The notes beneath the pieces are model-generated. The model saw only the letters and a program-made list of their open reading frames with translations. It did not search any database and was not told the DNA's origin. A stretch of DNA of 32,700 bases, taken from Aquimarina sp. RZ0. Lineage in GTDB: Bacteria > Bacteroidota > Bacteroidia > Flavobacteriales > Flavobacteriaceae. Of the stretch, positions 1 through 7,374 are shown in pieces. The position numbers and the translations under genes are program-made. The stretch lies in assembly GCF_008370685.1 (NCBI RefSeq), contig NZ_VTZU01000073.1, positions 1 through 32,700 of the forward strand. Reading direction: 5' to 3'. Within the stretch, counting starts at the first letter, position 1; each line of letters starts with the position of its first letter.

Positions 1-65
1 CTCTTGCCAGTCATAAACTGTTCTAGAGCTTTCTTTTCTAATTCTTGCTGTTCTGTCTTTGTCAT
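1..65 (-). CDS. IS256-family transposase, N-terminal fragment (runs off window)
   Basis: The gene starts at an ATG at position 65 and reads leftward out of the window, so only 21 codons are visible. They encode a charged helix containing KKALEQFMTGK. IS256-family transposases from Flavobacteriia usually begin with a similar helix, ALEQF-(M/L)-SGKSL, followed by GKDGAFAP, which would lie outside the window. The DDE catalytic domain cannot be seen. The 236 bases between this start and the next gene should contain the terminal inverted repeat of the element, but no convincing end was found. The identification rests on this short N-terminal match only. Its position beside a T6SS effector module and two resistance-type acetyltransferases fits a mobile, accessory region. 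Confidence 0.6.
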   Translation of the reverse strand, partial: MTKTEQQELEKKALEQFMTGK

Positions 66-301
66 CTTATCTGAATAATGTATAAATTAAAAATTTAGTA
101 TTCAGACAAGGTTATATTTACACTCTCCCGTAGGCTCAGAAAGTATGGTATCCTAACAATATAAAACAAAGTCCTAAAGACTTAATACGGATAGTATCAT
201 TGCCTTTATACCTTCCATTCCAAAAATCAAAATCAATACTGAAGTTTCATATTATTTGAATAATGGAATGAACTAGCACTTCATAAATAAATAGGGCTTT
301 T

Positions 302-865
302 TCATTTAGAAACCTCTTCCCCATCTATATATTTAATTGTTTTTTTCAGCATACCTTTTTTATCATAATCACACCATTCACCTTGCTTCTTACCGTTTTC
401 ATAAGTACCTTCCTCTTTTAGAACTCCTGTTTTGTAATAATAGTCTTTGTATTTACTGATACCTTTTGATCCAAAGCTAGTTTGATAAAGAATGTTTCCG
501 TCAGTATCGTATACTTTGTATTTTCCTAGAATAAGCCCGTTATTCCAGTTTTCGGTTTTGACTAGTTTGCCTTTGTAAGTGGTTTTCAAGAGTCCTGTTT
601 TGTAGCCTTTATGAAAAGAACCTTTATCTACTATATACTTTGAATCGAGAAGTATTGGTGTATCTGAAAAACTGACTTTATCTAAAAAGACTTCATATGA
701 ACCTTGTAATTCTTTTTCAGTTATTTTTGAAGAAAAGGAATAGTTCCCATTCTTGATTGTACTTTCTATTTTGCTAATAGGAATTTTAACCGCTGGTTTG
801 AGTATTTTTTGTGCATTTAAAAAAATACTGATTGATAAACACGTTATTAAGAATATTATTTTCAT
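302..865 (-). CDS. Secreted MORN-repeat (YwqK-like) protein, 187 aa
   Basis: An N-terminal signal peptide (about residues 1-18, ending SIFLNAQ) indicates export to the periplasm. The second half contains MORN_2-type repeats with the usual pattern of Y-x-x-G-x-x-x-G-x-W/Y followed by a charged turn, for example GTYENGKKQGEWCDYD and the earlier GKLVKTENW-NNG and YKVYDTDGN units. In Bacteroidetes such proteins are often named YwqK-family antitoxin-like. The gene lies 84 bases downstream of the lipoprotein gene, on the same strand as the TssD-lipase fusion, so it may belong to the same transcript. Secreted MORN proteins next to T6SS or Rhs toxin genes are plausible second immunity proteins; that role is inference. 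The repeats are visible; the function is unknown. Confidence 0.7.
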   Translation of the reverse strand: MKIIFLITCLSISIFLNAQKILKPAVKIPISKIESTIKNGNYSFSSKITEKELQGSYEVFLDKVSFSDTPILLDSKYIVDKGSFHKGYKTGLLKTTYKGKLVKTENWNNGLILGKYKVYDTDGNILYQTSFGSKGISKYKDYYYKTGVLKEEGTYENGKKQGEWCDYDKKGMLKKTIKYIDGEEVSK

Positions 866-949
866 TCTGAATAAAATTTAGAAACTTCAGATTACATAAT
901 ATCCCATTGGTGTTTCCAGAAATATTTTCTAGTATTATGATCAATCGCT

Positions 950-1531
950 CTAATTTATAGTTTTTAAGATATCTTCTGCAGGAACGCACATAGAGTTTGA
1001 TAAGTAGAATTTATAAGTTTCCATAAAAAACCTTTGTTCTAATTTACACGGAATACAAGATACATCTGAAAGACTCTTCTTGATATCTTCTTTTGAAGAG
1101 TACTTATTATCAGATTTTGTATCATTATAAAATAAAACATCAAGTTCGTATTCAAATTTTTTAATTTTATTTAAAGTCTCATCATTTCTAAGACTATCAA
1201 CATCTTCATAAGTACTTTTGCTTTTAAAATAACCCATTAACCGAATTTCAGCATTATCAATATCTTTTATTTCAAAGTCAGCTTTATTAGTTAATAAACA
1301 AGTTAAATGTGGAAAATCTGCTTTTTCAAAAACTTTATCACTTATTGCTATGCTTGATGAGAATTTTAGTTTGTAAATATCTACTCTGTCATTCTTCGTA
1401 TTTGATTTTTTAAATTCTATAAATTCAAGATCTGCCTTAGGGATATCGTTATCTCTAAAACAAGAAATGAAAGAAAGATTCGTTATAAAAACAATTAAAA
1501 ATATTACTGTTCTTATTAATATTTTTTTCAT
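950..1531 (-). CDS. Predicted lipoprotein, candidate immunity protein for the TssD-lipase
   Basis: The 193-residue product starts with a signal sequence (MKKILIRTV, then a hydrophobic stretch to about residue 24) ending in FISC, a plausible lipobox with Cys25. The mature part is hydrophilic, lysine-rich and has further cysteines, including a CIPC pair around residue 160. No family was recognised. Its ATG overlaps the stop codon of the upstream TssD-lipase gene in an ATGA arrangement (1528-1531), which is typical of translational coupling. A small outer-envelope lipoprotein made in fixed ratio with a lipase effector is the usual layout for T6SS lipase immunity proteins of the Tli type, which act in the periplasm. 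The coupling and signal are seen; the immunity role is inferred. Confidence 0.75.
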   Translation of the reverse strand: MKKILIRTVIFLIVFITNLSFISCFRDNDIPKADLEFIEFKKSNTKNDRVDIYKLKFSSSIAISDKVFEKADFPHLTCLLTNKADFEIKDIDNAEIRLMGYFKSKSTYEDVDSLRNDETLNKIKKFEYELDVLFYNDTKSDNKYSSKEDIKKSLSDVSCIPCKLEQRFFMETYKFYLSNSMCVPAEDILKTIN

Positions 1532-2910
1532 AATCTTTTTTCTAAAAATTTAGATATGGCTGATGATAAAATACTTGATGCTGAAATTGTTTTCTTTGCC
1601 AATATTTCATTAAACATTTCTTTTGCTTTACCATGATTACATTTTATAATATGATTCACGTGTGGTTTATTTTTTCTTGGTATCCATTGTCCTCCGAGAT
1701 CAGCGATTAAATCATCGGCTCTATAATCTTTAGGATCTGTATGAATATTAACCCAGAAGTCGGCTTTAGGAGATGGAAATAGTGTGTGTATATCTGAAAT
1801 AATTGTTACCCCTCCCCCTTCTCCAACAGGGTCTAAAGTAATCAAAGTATTTACTATATATCCTTTATTAGATAAAATATTAGATAAATGCGCGCCATTC
1901 CAACCACCTAAACTGTGACCTACAATATTTATTTGTGTTCCATCTTTGTTAAAAATTAGGTCTAATACATTATTTTTTATATCCTTTTCCCCTTTTACTT
2001 GATTATAACCTAAATATTTAGATTGATATTGTAAAAAACCTATTTTGACATTAAAACTTGATTCAACATCTTTCATAATTCCTGTTACTCCTGATCCATA
2101 AAAAGACGCTTTATCTCCTGCACCGCCAATAAAAAAGGTGATTACCTGTTTATAAGTTACTGTTGTAGATAAATTACTATTCGGATTTCCTGTGTGAGCA
2201 TATATAGTAGCAGACTGTTTGCCTTTACTTATTTTGATAGCTGTTTTTAATATACCATCTTCATAATCGCCTCCAGTCGTAAGGTTTTCATTCATACTTA
2301 TTTCCTGATCATCATAGGTTACAGACCACTGTACTTGATCTAAATCATCTCCTTCTTCGTAATTTTTTAAAGTAACATGATAATAATACTTGTGTATTGG
2401 GCTGATATACTTAACTTTATTACCTGCCTCATCGAATGGTCCTTTTACATTTGATACTCTTATCGATTCCTTCTCTTCTCTAACGGTGGGTGTTACATTG
2501 TTTTCTATAAATGGATTGCTGGGATTTACCGTAGACTCATAAATAGAATTCCTGATTTTCATAATCAAAGCACTAAATTCTACATCCATCAACAAATTTA
2601 CCGTGCCATCGTGATTAAAACGAGTGTTCGCATTGATAACAAAAGTATTAGCGAATTTGATATCAAAATCTTTTTGCATCCCATCTCGTCTATATACTCT
2701 GATATATCCCTGGACCATCTGATCCGGTGAAAACATTGCTTCATAAATACCTGAATCATCTTTGGTAGCGGCAAAGGTCGTGTAAATCTTTCCTCCCGAA
2801 GTCCTGCCTTGTGGACGCCCTGAATAATCTACAGGTTGCGCTAAGTTGTAATCTAATTTCAGCAAGGGATATTCTTTATCAAATATAAAAAGAGTAGCTT
2901 TAAAAGACAT
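1528..2910 (-). CDS. TssD (Hcp-like) tube domain fused to a C-terminal lipase: candidate T6SS effector
   Basis: Residues 1-120 resemble TssD, the Bacteroidetes Hcp homologue forming the type VI secretion tube: it begins MSFKATLFIFDKEYPLLK, then has the GRP at 31-33, the SGGKIYTTF strand, FANTFVINAN and a closing DVEFSALIMKI. An ordinary TssD is about 130 residues; this one is 460. Residues 150-255 look like an Ig-type beta domain. Residues 255-435 look like an alpha/beta-hydrolase lipase: FFIGGAGD (possible oxyanion loop), the nucleophile elbow GHSLGG with Ser333, LDPVG with Asp360 as likely acid, and His417, His420 or His426 as base. There is no signal peptide, as expected for T6SS cargo. 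The gene overlaps the downstream lipoprotein gene by 4 bases. No other T6SS structural gene is in the window. It is probably a specialised TssD that carries a lipid-degrading toxin into rival cells. Confidence 0.8.
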   Translation of the reverse strand: MSFKATLFIFDKEYPLLKLDYNLAQPVDYSGRPQGRTSGGKIYTTFAATKDDSGIYEAMFSPDQMVQGYIRVYRRDGMQKDFDIKFANTFVINANTRFNHDGTVNLLMDVEFSALIMKIRNSIYESTVNPSNPFIENNVTPTVREEKESIRVSNVKGPFDEAGNKVKYISPIHKYYYHVTLKNYEEGDDLDQVQWSVTYDDQEISMNENLTTGGDYEDGILKTAIKISKGKQSATIYAHTGNPNSNLSTTVTYKQVITFFIGGAGDKASFYGSGVTGIMKDVESSFNVKIGFLQYQSKYLGYNQVKGEKDIKNNVLDLIFNKDGTQINIVGHSLGGWNGAHLSNILSNKGYIVNTLITLDPVGEGGGVTIISDIHTLFPSPKADFWVNIHTDPKDYRADDLIADLGGQWIPRKNKPHVNHIIKCNHGKAKEMFNEILAKKTISASSILSSAISKFLEKRL

Positions 2911-3111
2911 ATATTAAATTTAAATTGCAAGCTACCATTTAAACACCAGTATATCAATGTGGTAAATCCGTAAAATAAAACCTCTATCTGCTTAGATAAT
3001 CTCTTCTAGAACCAGTTGCTGTTTTAATTTACTGGAAAAGAAAAATCAATCATAGTAGCACTCCCGTTTATTTTTATTCGGAAGCTGAGATAAAAAACGA
3101 ACGGTCTAAAA

Positions 3112-3576
3112 ATGAGTAACGAAGAATCCGTAAATATTAAAAGACTTGAAGAAGGAGACTTGAATAGTTTTGTTGACCTTGTTAAATTGTTTGAAGAGGT
3201 TTTCGAGATGGAGAATTTCTCAATTCCTGACACCAAGCACCTTCAACGTCTTTTCAATCAGAATAATTTTGATGTATTTGTTGCTTTTAAGGACAATAAA
3301 GTTGTAGGAGGGTTAACAATATATATTTTGGAGCAATATTATTCTGAAAAAGCACTCGCCTACATCTATGACTTGGCAGTGGCTGCGAAGTATCAAAGAC
3401 AAGGAATAGGAAAAAAATTGATAGAAGAAGTAAAAATTCTATATAAGATGAATGGCTTTGAAGATATGTTTGTTCAAGCAGAGAAGGTCGATAAACAAGC
3501 CATTGAATTTTATAGAAAAACGAATCCTTCAGAAGAAGAAAAAGTCGTTTACTTTTCTTATTCATTAAATAAATAA
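3112..3576 (+). CDS. AAC(3)-I-like aminoglycoside N-acetyltransferase (GNAT)
   Basis: The 154-residue protein has a full GNAT fold with the family-specific sequence of AAC(3)-I enzymes, which transfer acetyl from acetyl-CoA to the 3-amino group of aminoglycosides such as gentamicin. Visible signatures are FSIPDTKHLQRL near residue 45, VVGGLTIYILEQY, YIYDLAVAAKYQRQGIGKKL (motif A, acetyl-CoA pyrophosphate loop QRQGIG) and MFVQAEKVDKQAIEFY (motif B). The usual C-terminus with HFD is replaced by VVYFSYSLN, so activity on drugs is not certain. The gene stands alone on the plus strand, divergent from the TssD-lipase gene with 201 bases between them. It may be an intrinsic homologue rather than an acquired clinical gene. 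Family confidence is high and substrate confidence moderate. Confidence 0.8.
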   Translation: MSNEESVNIKRLEEGDLNSFVDLVKLFEEVFEMENFSIPDTKHLQRLFNQNNFDVFVAFKDNKVVGGLTIYILEQYYSEKALAYIYDLAVAAKYQRQGIGKKLIEEVKILYKMNGFEDMFVQAEKVDKQAIEFYRKTNPSEEEKVVYFSYSLNK

Positions 3577-3740
3577 AAAAGCACGAAAACACAAAAATGT
3601 GTCCTAATAAGTAAGAGCAAGTATAAACGTAAAACAAAAGGTCAGTATAAAGCTTAAGGTGCGTGAATAGAAACCCGCTACTTCTAATATATGAGACCGT
3701 TATCTACAGCTAGAAAATCAATAACAATCTGAAATAAAAG

Positions 3741-4247
3741 ATGAACGAAATTTCATTTGGAAAAGCCAAACTGTCAGATTCACTAAGAATTTCTGTTTTA
3801 CTCAAAACAGTTTATATTCAGACGTATGCAGTTGACGGAGTAACTTTTGAATTTGCGAATTTTATTACAAAAAGACTCTCTACTGAGTATATCGAGAAAA
3901 TAATAAAGGAAAATCCAGGTCGATTGATAATTGCTTATTAAAATAGAAATCCAATTGGAGTTGCTGAAATTATTTACAATAGCACTTGCCCAATTAGAAA
4001 GGTACCTGTTCCCGAATTAAGTAAATTGTATGTTTTGGAAAGATTTTACAGAAAAGGAATTGGATTCAGGCTTATGAATAAAGCAGAAAAAGAGGTGCTA
4101 GAAAATGGATATAAAAAATTTAATCTTGAGGTGTATGTTTATAATGCAAGAGCAATAGCTTTTTATAAAAGACAAGGTTATAAATCGATTGGTACTGCTG
4201 ATTTCTCTATGGAATCTAATACTTATAAAAGCCTGGTAATGAAATAA
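3741..4247 (+). pseudogene. GNAT acetyltransferase interrupted by an in-frame TAA
   Basis: The reading frame opens at ATG 3741 and stops at TAA 3939-3941 after 66 codons, but the same frame continues unbroken to a stop at 4245-4247. Together the two parts make one ordinary GNAT acetyltransferase of about 168 residues. The first part holds the N-terminal helices ending GRLIIAY. The part after the stop continues NRNPIGVAEIIY, then LSKLYVLERFYRKGIGFRLM (acetyl-CoA loop RKGIG) and NARAIAFYKRQGYKSIG (C-terminal helix and strand). The split falls in the strand that normally reads like VAYxxxxPIG. A single nonsense change from a CAA, GAA or AAA codon would explain it. The second part alone lacks the N-terminal half, so a split functional enzyme is unlikely. 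A base-call error is the main alternative. Confidence 0.75.
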
Positions 4248-4308
4248 AATGCTGGGCTGAAAAAGTACGAACGTACAAGCCTGCAAGAAGGTTTTTTAAA
4301 TTCATTAT

Positions 4309-4353
4309 AAAAATGCTCTTTTTGACTCAATTTTCAGTTTTTTCTTACTTCGT
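4309..4353. repeat. Dispersed repeat, copy 1 (inverted copy at 8623-8667)
   Basis: These 45 bases match the reverse complement of 8623-8667 at 42 positions, with the first 27 identical. Copy 1 lies in the 457-base gap after the broken GNAT gene. It is followed by an imperfect hairpin, ACTTCGTA / TGCGAACT, around 4348-4370. The sequence just before it (GAAGG plus a T run near 4288) resembles the end of the 133-bp element at 8567-8699, so copy 1 may be a degraded copy of that whole element. Apart from this, the gap 4248-4704 holds a short palindrome, GTACGAACGTAC, at 4265-4276 and AT-rich sequence leading to the BLUF gene. No ORF of note was found in it. Confidence 0.75.
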
Positions 4354-4704
4354 AACACTGCTGCGAACTACAAAAAACACTTCACTGGCAACAACCAATC
4401 TTAGGATGATTTTTAAAACCACACACTAAAAATTTCAACGAAGTTCTTATAAATAGATTCAAAAAAAATATGAGTCTTTAATTCCTACTGATATCAGAGA
4501 TCTTAAAGCTCATAATACACTAATAAAGCAATATACAGAATAGAACTTACACTTGTATTCTGTCAGGTGTTAGTGTTGAATTTCCATAAGTTTTGTATTT
4601 ATTTTTTGAAATAAAAAAGGGAAATATCCTATAATTTAGTTTTCATTTTCGCAAAATATTCTCAAACTATTTTGTACATTTAACATACACCAAACCAAAA
4701 AGTT

Positions 4705-5115
4705 ATGCATCGAATACTCTGCTACGTCAGCACTACCAATCCAGAATTAAGTGATGCAGAAATACAAGAGTTATTAGATTTTGTAAAACAAAACAACCGC
4801 CATCAAAACTTCACAGGGGTTTTAATGTATTCTGATGGAAATTTTTTTCAGGTACTTGAAGGAGAAAAAAAAGAAGTTAGTATTATGTTCGAAAAAATAA
4901 AACTGGACTCCAGACATCATAGTATGATTATGATATTTGATCGAGAAATAACCAAATCTTCATTTACTAACTATGATACTGCCTTTATGGTTGTTTCTGA
5001 CCAGCACCATAACTATTCGGCATTACACGACTATTTAGAGCACGAAAAATCACGTAACCCTAAGGTTTTTAATAATATCTCTTACCTTACTCACAAATTT
5101 ATGAAGCTTACTTGA
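4705..5115 (+). CDS. BLUF-domain blue-light sensor (FAD)
   Basis: The 136-residue protein is essentially a stand-alone BLUF domain with a short C-terminal extension. BLUF domains bind FAD and sense blue light through a Tyr-Gln-flavin hydrogen-bond network. The expected residues are present with the right spacing: Tyr7 in LCYVST, Asn30 in KQNNRHQNFTG, and Gln48 in GNFFQVLEG; Tyr to Asn is 23 residues and Asn to Gln 18, close to AppA and Slr1694. There is no attached EAL, GGDEF or other output domain, so signalling must go through a protein partner. The gene stands alone with a 457-base upstream gap and ends 50 bases before rpe. No cognate output gene is recognisable next to it. Confidence 0.9.
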   Translation: MHRILCYVSTTNPELSDAEIQELLDFVKQNNRHQNFTGVLMYSDGNFFQVLEGEKKEVSIMFEKIKLDSRHHSMIMIFDREITKSSFTNYDTAFMVVSDQHHNYSALHDYLEHEKSRNPKVFNNISYLTHKFMKLT

Positions 5116-5138
5116 TCTGATATATAAAACTTAAGTGT

Positions 5139-5146
5139 TACTTTTG
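5139..5146 (+). promoter_or_regulatory. Bacteroidetes-type -7 promoter element before rpe
   Basis: TACTTTTG matches the Bacteroidetes consensus TAnnTTTG. A TTGA at 5112-5115 lies 23 bases upstream, within the usual range for the -33 element. The predicted transcript start would be about 12 bases before the rpe ATG at 5166. The match is seen; activity is inferred. Confidence 0.5.
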
Positions 5147-5165
5147 CCCAAAACAACACAATTTT

Positions 5166-5825
5166 ATGACACCTACATTGATTGCTCCTTCGGTATTAGC
5201 AGCAGATTTTGCAAATCTACAACGTGATGTAGAAATGATTAACAATAGTCAGGCAGACTGGTTTCATATTGATATTATGGATGGCGTATTTGTTCCTAAT
5301 ATTTCTTTTGGGATGCCTGTATTAAGAGATATTGTAAACCATGCCACAAAAACTATCGATGTACACTTAATGATTATCGACCCGGATCGGTATATCAAAA
5401 CGTTTGCCGATTTAGGAAGTAATATTCTGACGGTACACTATGAAGCATGCACCCATCTTCACAGAACGCTGCAAGCTATTAAAGACGAAGGAATGAAGGC
5501 AGGAGTTGCGATCAATCCTCACACAAATGTAAGTCTCCTTGAAGATACTATTAAGGATATTGATTTAGTATGTATTATGAGTGTAAACCCGGGATTTGGA
5601 GGGCAATCATTTATAGAAAATACGTATAAAAAGATAAAACAGCTTAAAGAAATAATCATTCGCAATAATGCACATACCATGATCGAAATTGATGGTGGTG
5701 TCACTAATAAAAATGCTCAACAATTAGTCGATGCCGGAGCGGATGTACTGGTTGCAGGTAGCTATGTTTTTAAAAGTAAAAACCCAACACAGACCATTAT
5801 AGAATTAAAAGAGCTGCTTTCTTAA
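5166..5825 (+). CDS. rpe: Ribulose-phosphate 3-epimerase
   Basis: The enzyme interconverts D-ribulose 5-phosphate and D-xylulose 5-phosphate in the pentose phosphate pathway, in the cytoplasm. The 219-residue length is normal for the family. The (beta/alpha)8 barrel motifs are in order: IAPSVLAADF at the N-terminus, WFHIDIMDGVFVPN with metal ligands His34 and catalytic Asp36, IDVHLMI with His67, MSVNPGFGGQ for phosphate binding near 139-147, and IEIDGGV with the second catalytic Asp176. The stop codon TAA shares its last A with the ATG of the next gene, giving a one-base overlap and probable translational coupling to ypdA. A good promoter element lies just upstream. Confidence 0.97.
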   Translation: MTPTLIAPSVLAADFANLQRDVEMINNSQADWFHIDIMDGVFVPNISFGMPVLRDIVNHATKTIDVHLMIIDPDRYIKTFADLGSNILTVHYEACTHLHRTLQAIKDEGMKAGVAINPHTNVSLLEDTIKDIDLVCIMSVNPGFGGQSFIENTYKKIKQLKEIIIRNNAHTMIEIDGGVTNKNAQQLVDAGADVLVAGSYVFKSKNPTQTIIELKELLS

Positions 5826-6796
5826 TGACACACAAGGATCTTATCATCATTGGAGGCGGTCCTATAGGAATCGCCTGTGCTCTGGAAGCAAAGAAAAAAG
5901 GTATTGAGTACCTAATTATAGAAAAAGGACCGATCACCAATTCATTATATAACTATCCGCAAAACATGCAGTTTTTCTCTTCATCAGAAAAACTAGAAAT
6001 AGATGAGATTCCGTTTATTAGTAACGAAGTAAAACCTAAAAGAAATGAAGCGTTAGAGTATTACCGAAGAATTGTAACCTCTAATAACATTCATATCCAT
6101 CTCTTTGAAAAAGTTATTTCTATAAAAAAAAAGGATACAACATTTCAGGCAGTTACAGAAAAAAACAGATATACTGCTTCATATATAATTGTAGCAACTG
6201 GTTTTTATGACCTGCCAAAACTAATGAATGTCCCAGGAGAAGAGCTCCGCAAAGTGTCACATTATTATAGAGATCCTCATTTTTTTGCAAAGCAAAAACT
6301 GGTAGTTGTCGGCGCCAGTAACTCTGCAGTGGATGCCGCATTAGAATGTTATAGAAAAGGTGCTGACGTAACACTTATTGTAAGAGGACCGGAAATAGGA
6401 AAAAGAGTGAAATACTGGGTAAAACCTGATATCGAAAACAGAATCAAAGCAGGAGAAATCAATGTGTTTTTTAACACAACAGTAAAAGAAATTTTACCCG
6501 ATAAAATTCTACTAAACACGACAAAAGGTGAAGTAACATTAGACAATGACTATGTATTGGCGCTCACCGGATATATGCCAAATTTTTCTTTTCTTAGGAG
6601 TATCGGGGTTCAACTTTCTGATGATGAGAAGCTATACCCGCAATACAATAATGAAACCATGGAGTCAAATGTAGAGAACCTATATCTGGCTGGTGTTATT
6701 TGTGGCGGTATGGATACGCATGTTTGGTTTATCGAGAATTCCAGAATACACGCAAAAACGATTATAAAAAATATCGTTGCTAAAAAACTAAAATAA
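5825..6796 (+). CDS. ypdA: YpdA-family bacillithiol-disulfide-type oxidoreductase
   Basis: The 323-residue flavoprotein has an N-terminal FAD Rossmann motif (IIIGGGPIGIACALEA) and a second NADPH Rossmann motif (VVVGASNSAVDAALE) near residues 160-175. It lacks the CxxC pair of thioredoxin reductases. The signatures NYPQNMQFFSSSEKLEI, ATGFYDLPKLMNVPGE and the C-terminal FAD-binding AGVICGGMDTHVWFIEN are typical of YpdA (Bdr). In Firmicutes that enzyme reduces bacillithiol disulfide with NADPH; Bacteroidetes also make bacillithiol. It overlaps rpe by one base and is probably co-transcribed. The pairing is sensible because the pentose phosphate pathway supplies NADPH, although the link is inference. 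Confidence 0.9.
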   Translation: MTHKDLIIIGGGPIGIACALEAKKKGIEYLIIEKGPITNSLYNYPQNMQFFSSSEKLEIDEIPFISNEVKPKRNEALEYYRRIVTSNNIHIHLFEKVISIKKKDTTFQAVTEKNRYTASYIIVATGFYDLPKLMNVPGEELRKVSHYYRDPHFFAKQKLVVVGASNSAVDAALECYRKGADVTLIVRGPEIGKRVKYWVKPDIENRIKAGEINVFFNTTVKEILPDKILLNTTKGEVTLDNDYVLALTGYMPNFSFLRSIGVQLSDDEKLYPQYNNETMESNVENLYLAGVICGGMDTHVWFIENSRIHAKTIIKNIVAKKLK

Positions 6797-6942
6797 TTAC
6801 CAAAAGATCTTTTAGCAATTCCTAAAAAAAATATCAGAAACACAGTAGTATTTCTTCAGGATAACAATACAATAATAGTGCTGGTGAGAAACCTTTGAAA
6901 TTACCTATTAAATGTGTTCTTTTTTCGTTTATACTTCAAAGT

Positions 6943-7334
6943 GAACTCATCTTGGCTCTTCATTTTTAACCGAAAATGAGTTGAAATTTGACCAGATGAG
7001 ACACTTTTTATAATCTATAGTAGCACTACAGGCAAAAAAAGTAACGAAATATAGACGAATTTTAGTCATTTTTTTGGAAATAGAAAAACTCAAAATGAGT
7101 TCTACATGAGATATGTTTGTTTTTTTATTATTTTGTAAACAATTCAATGTTTTTCTTTTTTAAACCATATTTTTAAAAGAACTCATCTTGAGTAGTGGTT
7201 TTTAACAGAAAAGTTTGGCTTTTGTGCTATAATGAAGTAGATTTTTTTCAGCATAGCCTTACGGTTAAAAAAACAACAAAATTAGCGTGCAAAATGTAAA
7301 TTTTGTAGATCAAAGCATTACTCTAGATGAGTTC
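6943..7334. promoter_or_regulatory. Repeated GAACTCATCT sites upstream of the AraC-type regulator
   Basis: The 578-base gap before the regulator contains no gene but has a recurrent 10-base word. GAACTCATCT occurs at 6943-6952 and 7179-7188, and its exact reverse complement AGATGAGTTC at 7325-7334. Partial copies are ATGAGTT at 6976-6982, AGATGAG at 6994-7000 and ATGAGTTC at 7095-7102. CTCATCTTGG at 6946-6955 and CCAGATGAG at 6992-7000 also form an inverted pair. Another CTCATCTGG follows the regulator gene at 8538-8546. Clustered direct and inverted copies look like operator sites, perhaps for the regulator itself. The repeats are seen; the binding role is inferred. Confidence 0.5.
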
Positions 7335-7374
7335 AAAGTCAAAAAAGTTAGTACTTACTTAATAAAACCTAAAG

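Noticed and set aside
3577..3740. Possible integron attC site between the two GNAT genes
   Set aside because: The spacing and cassette-like genes suggested it, but no paired RYYYAAC and GTTRRRY core sites were found.
6777..6818. TTGCTAAAA / TTTTAGCAA inverted repeat spanning the ypdA stop codon
   Set aside because: The loop is 24 bases, the arms are A/T-rich and no T run follows on the plus strand, so it is a weak terminator candidate that could arise by chance.
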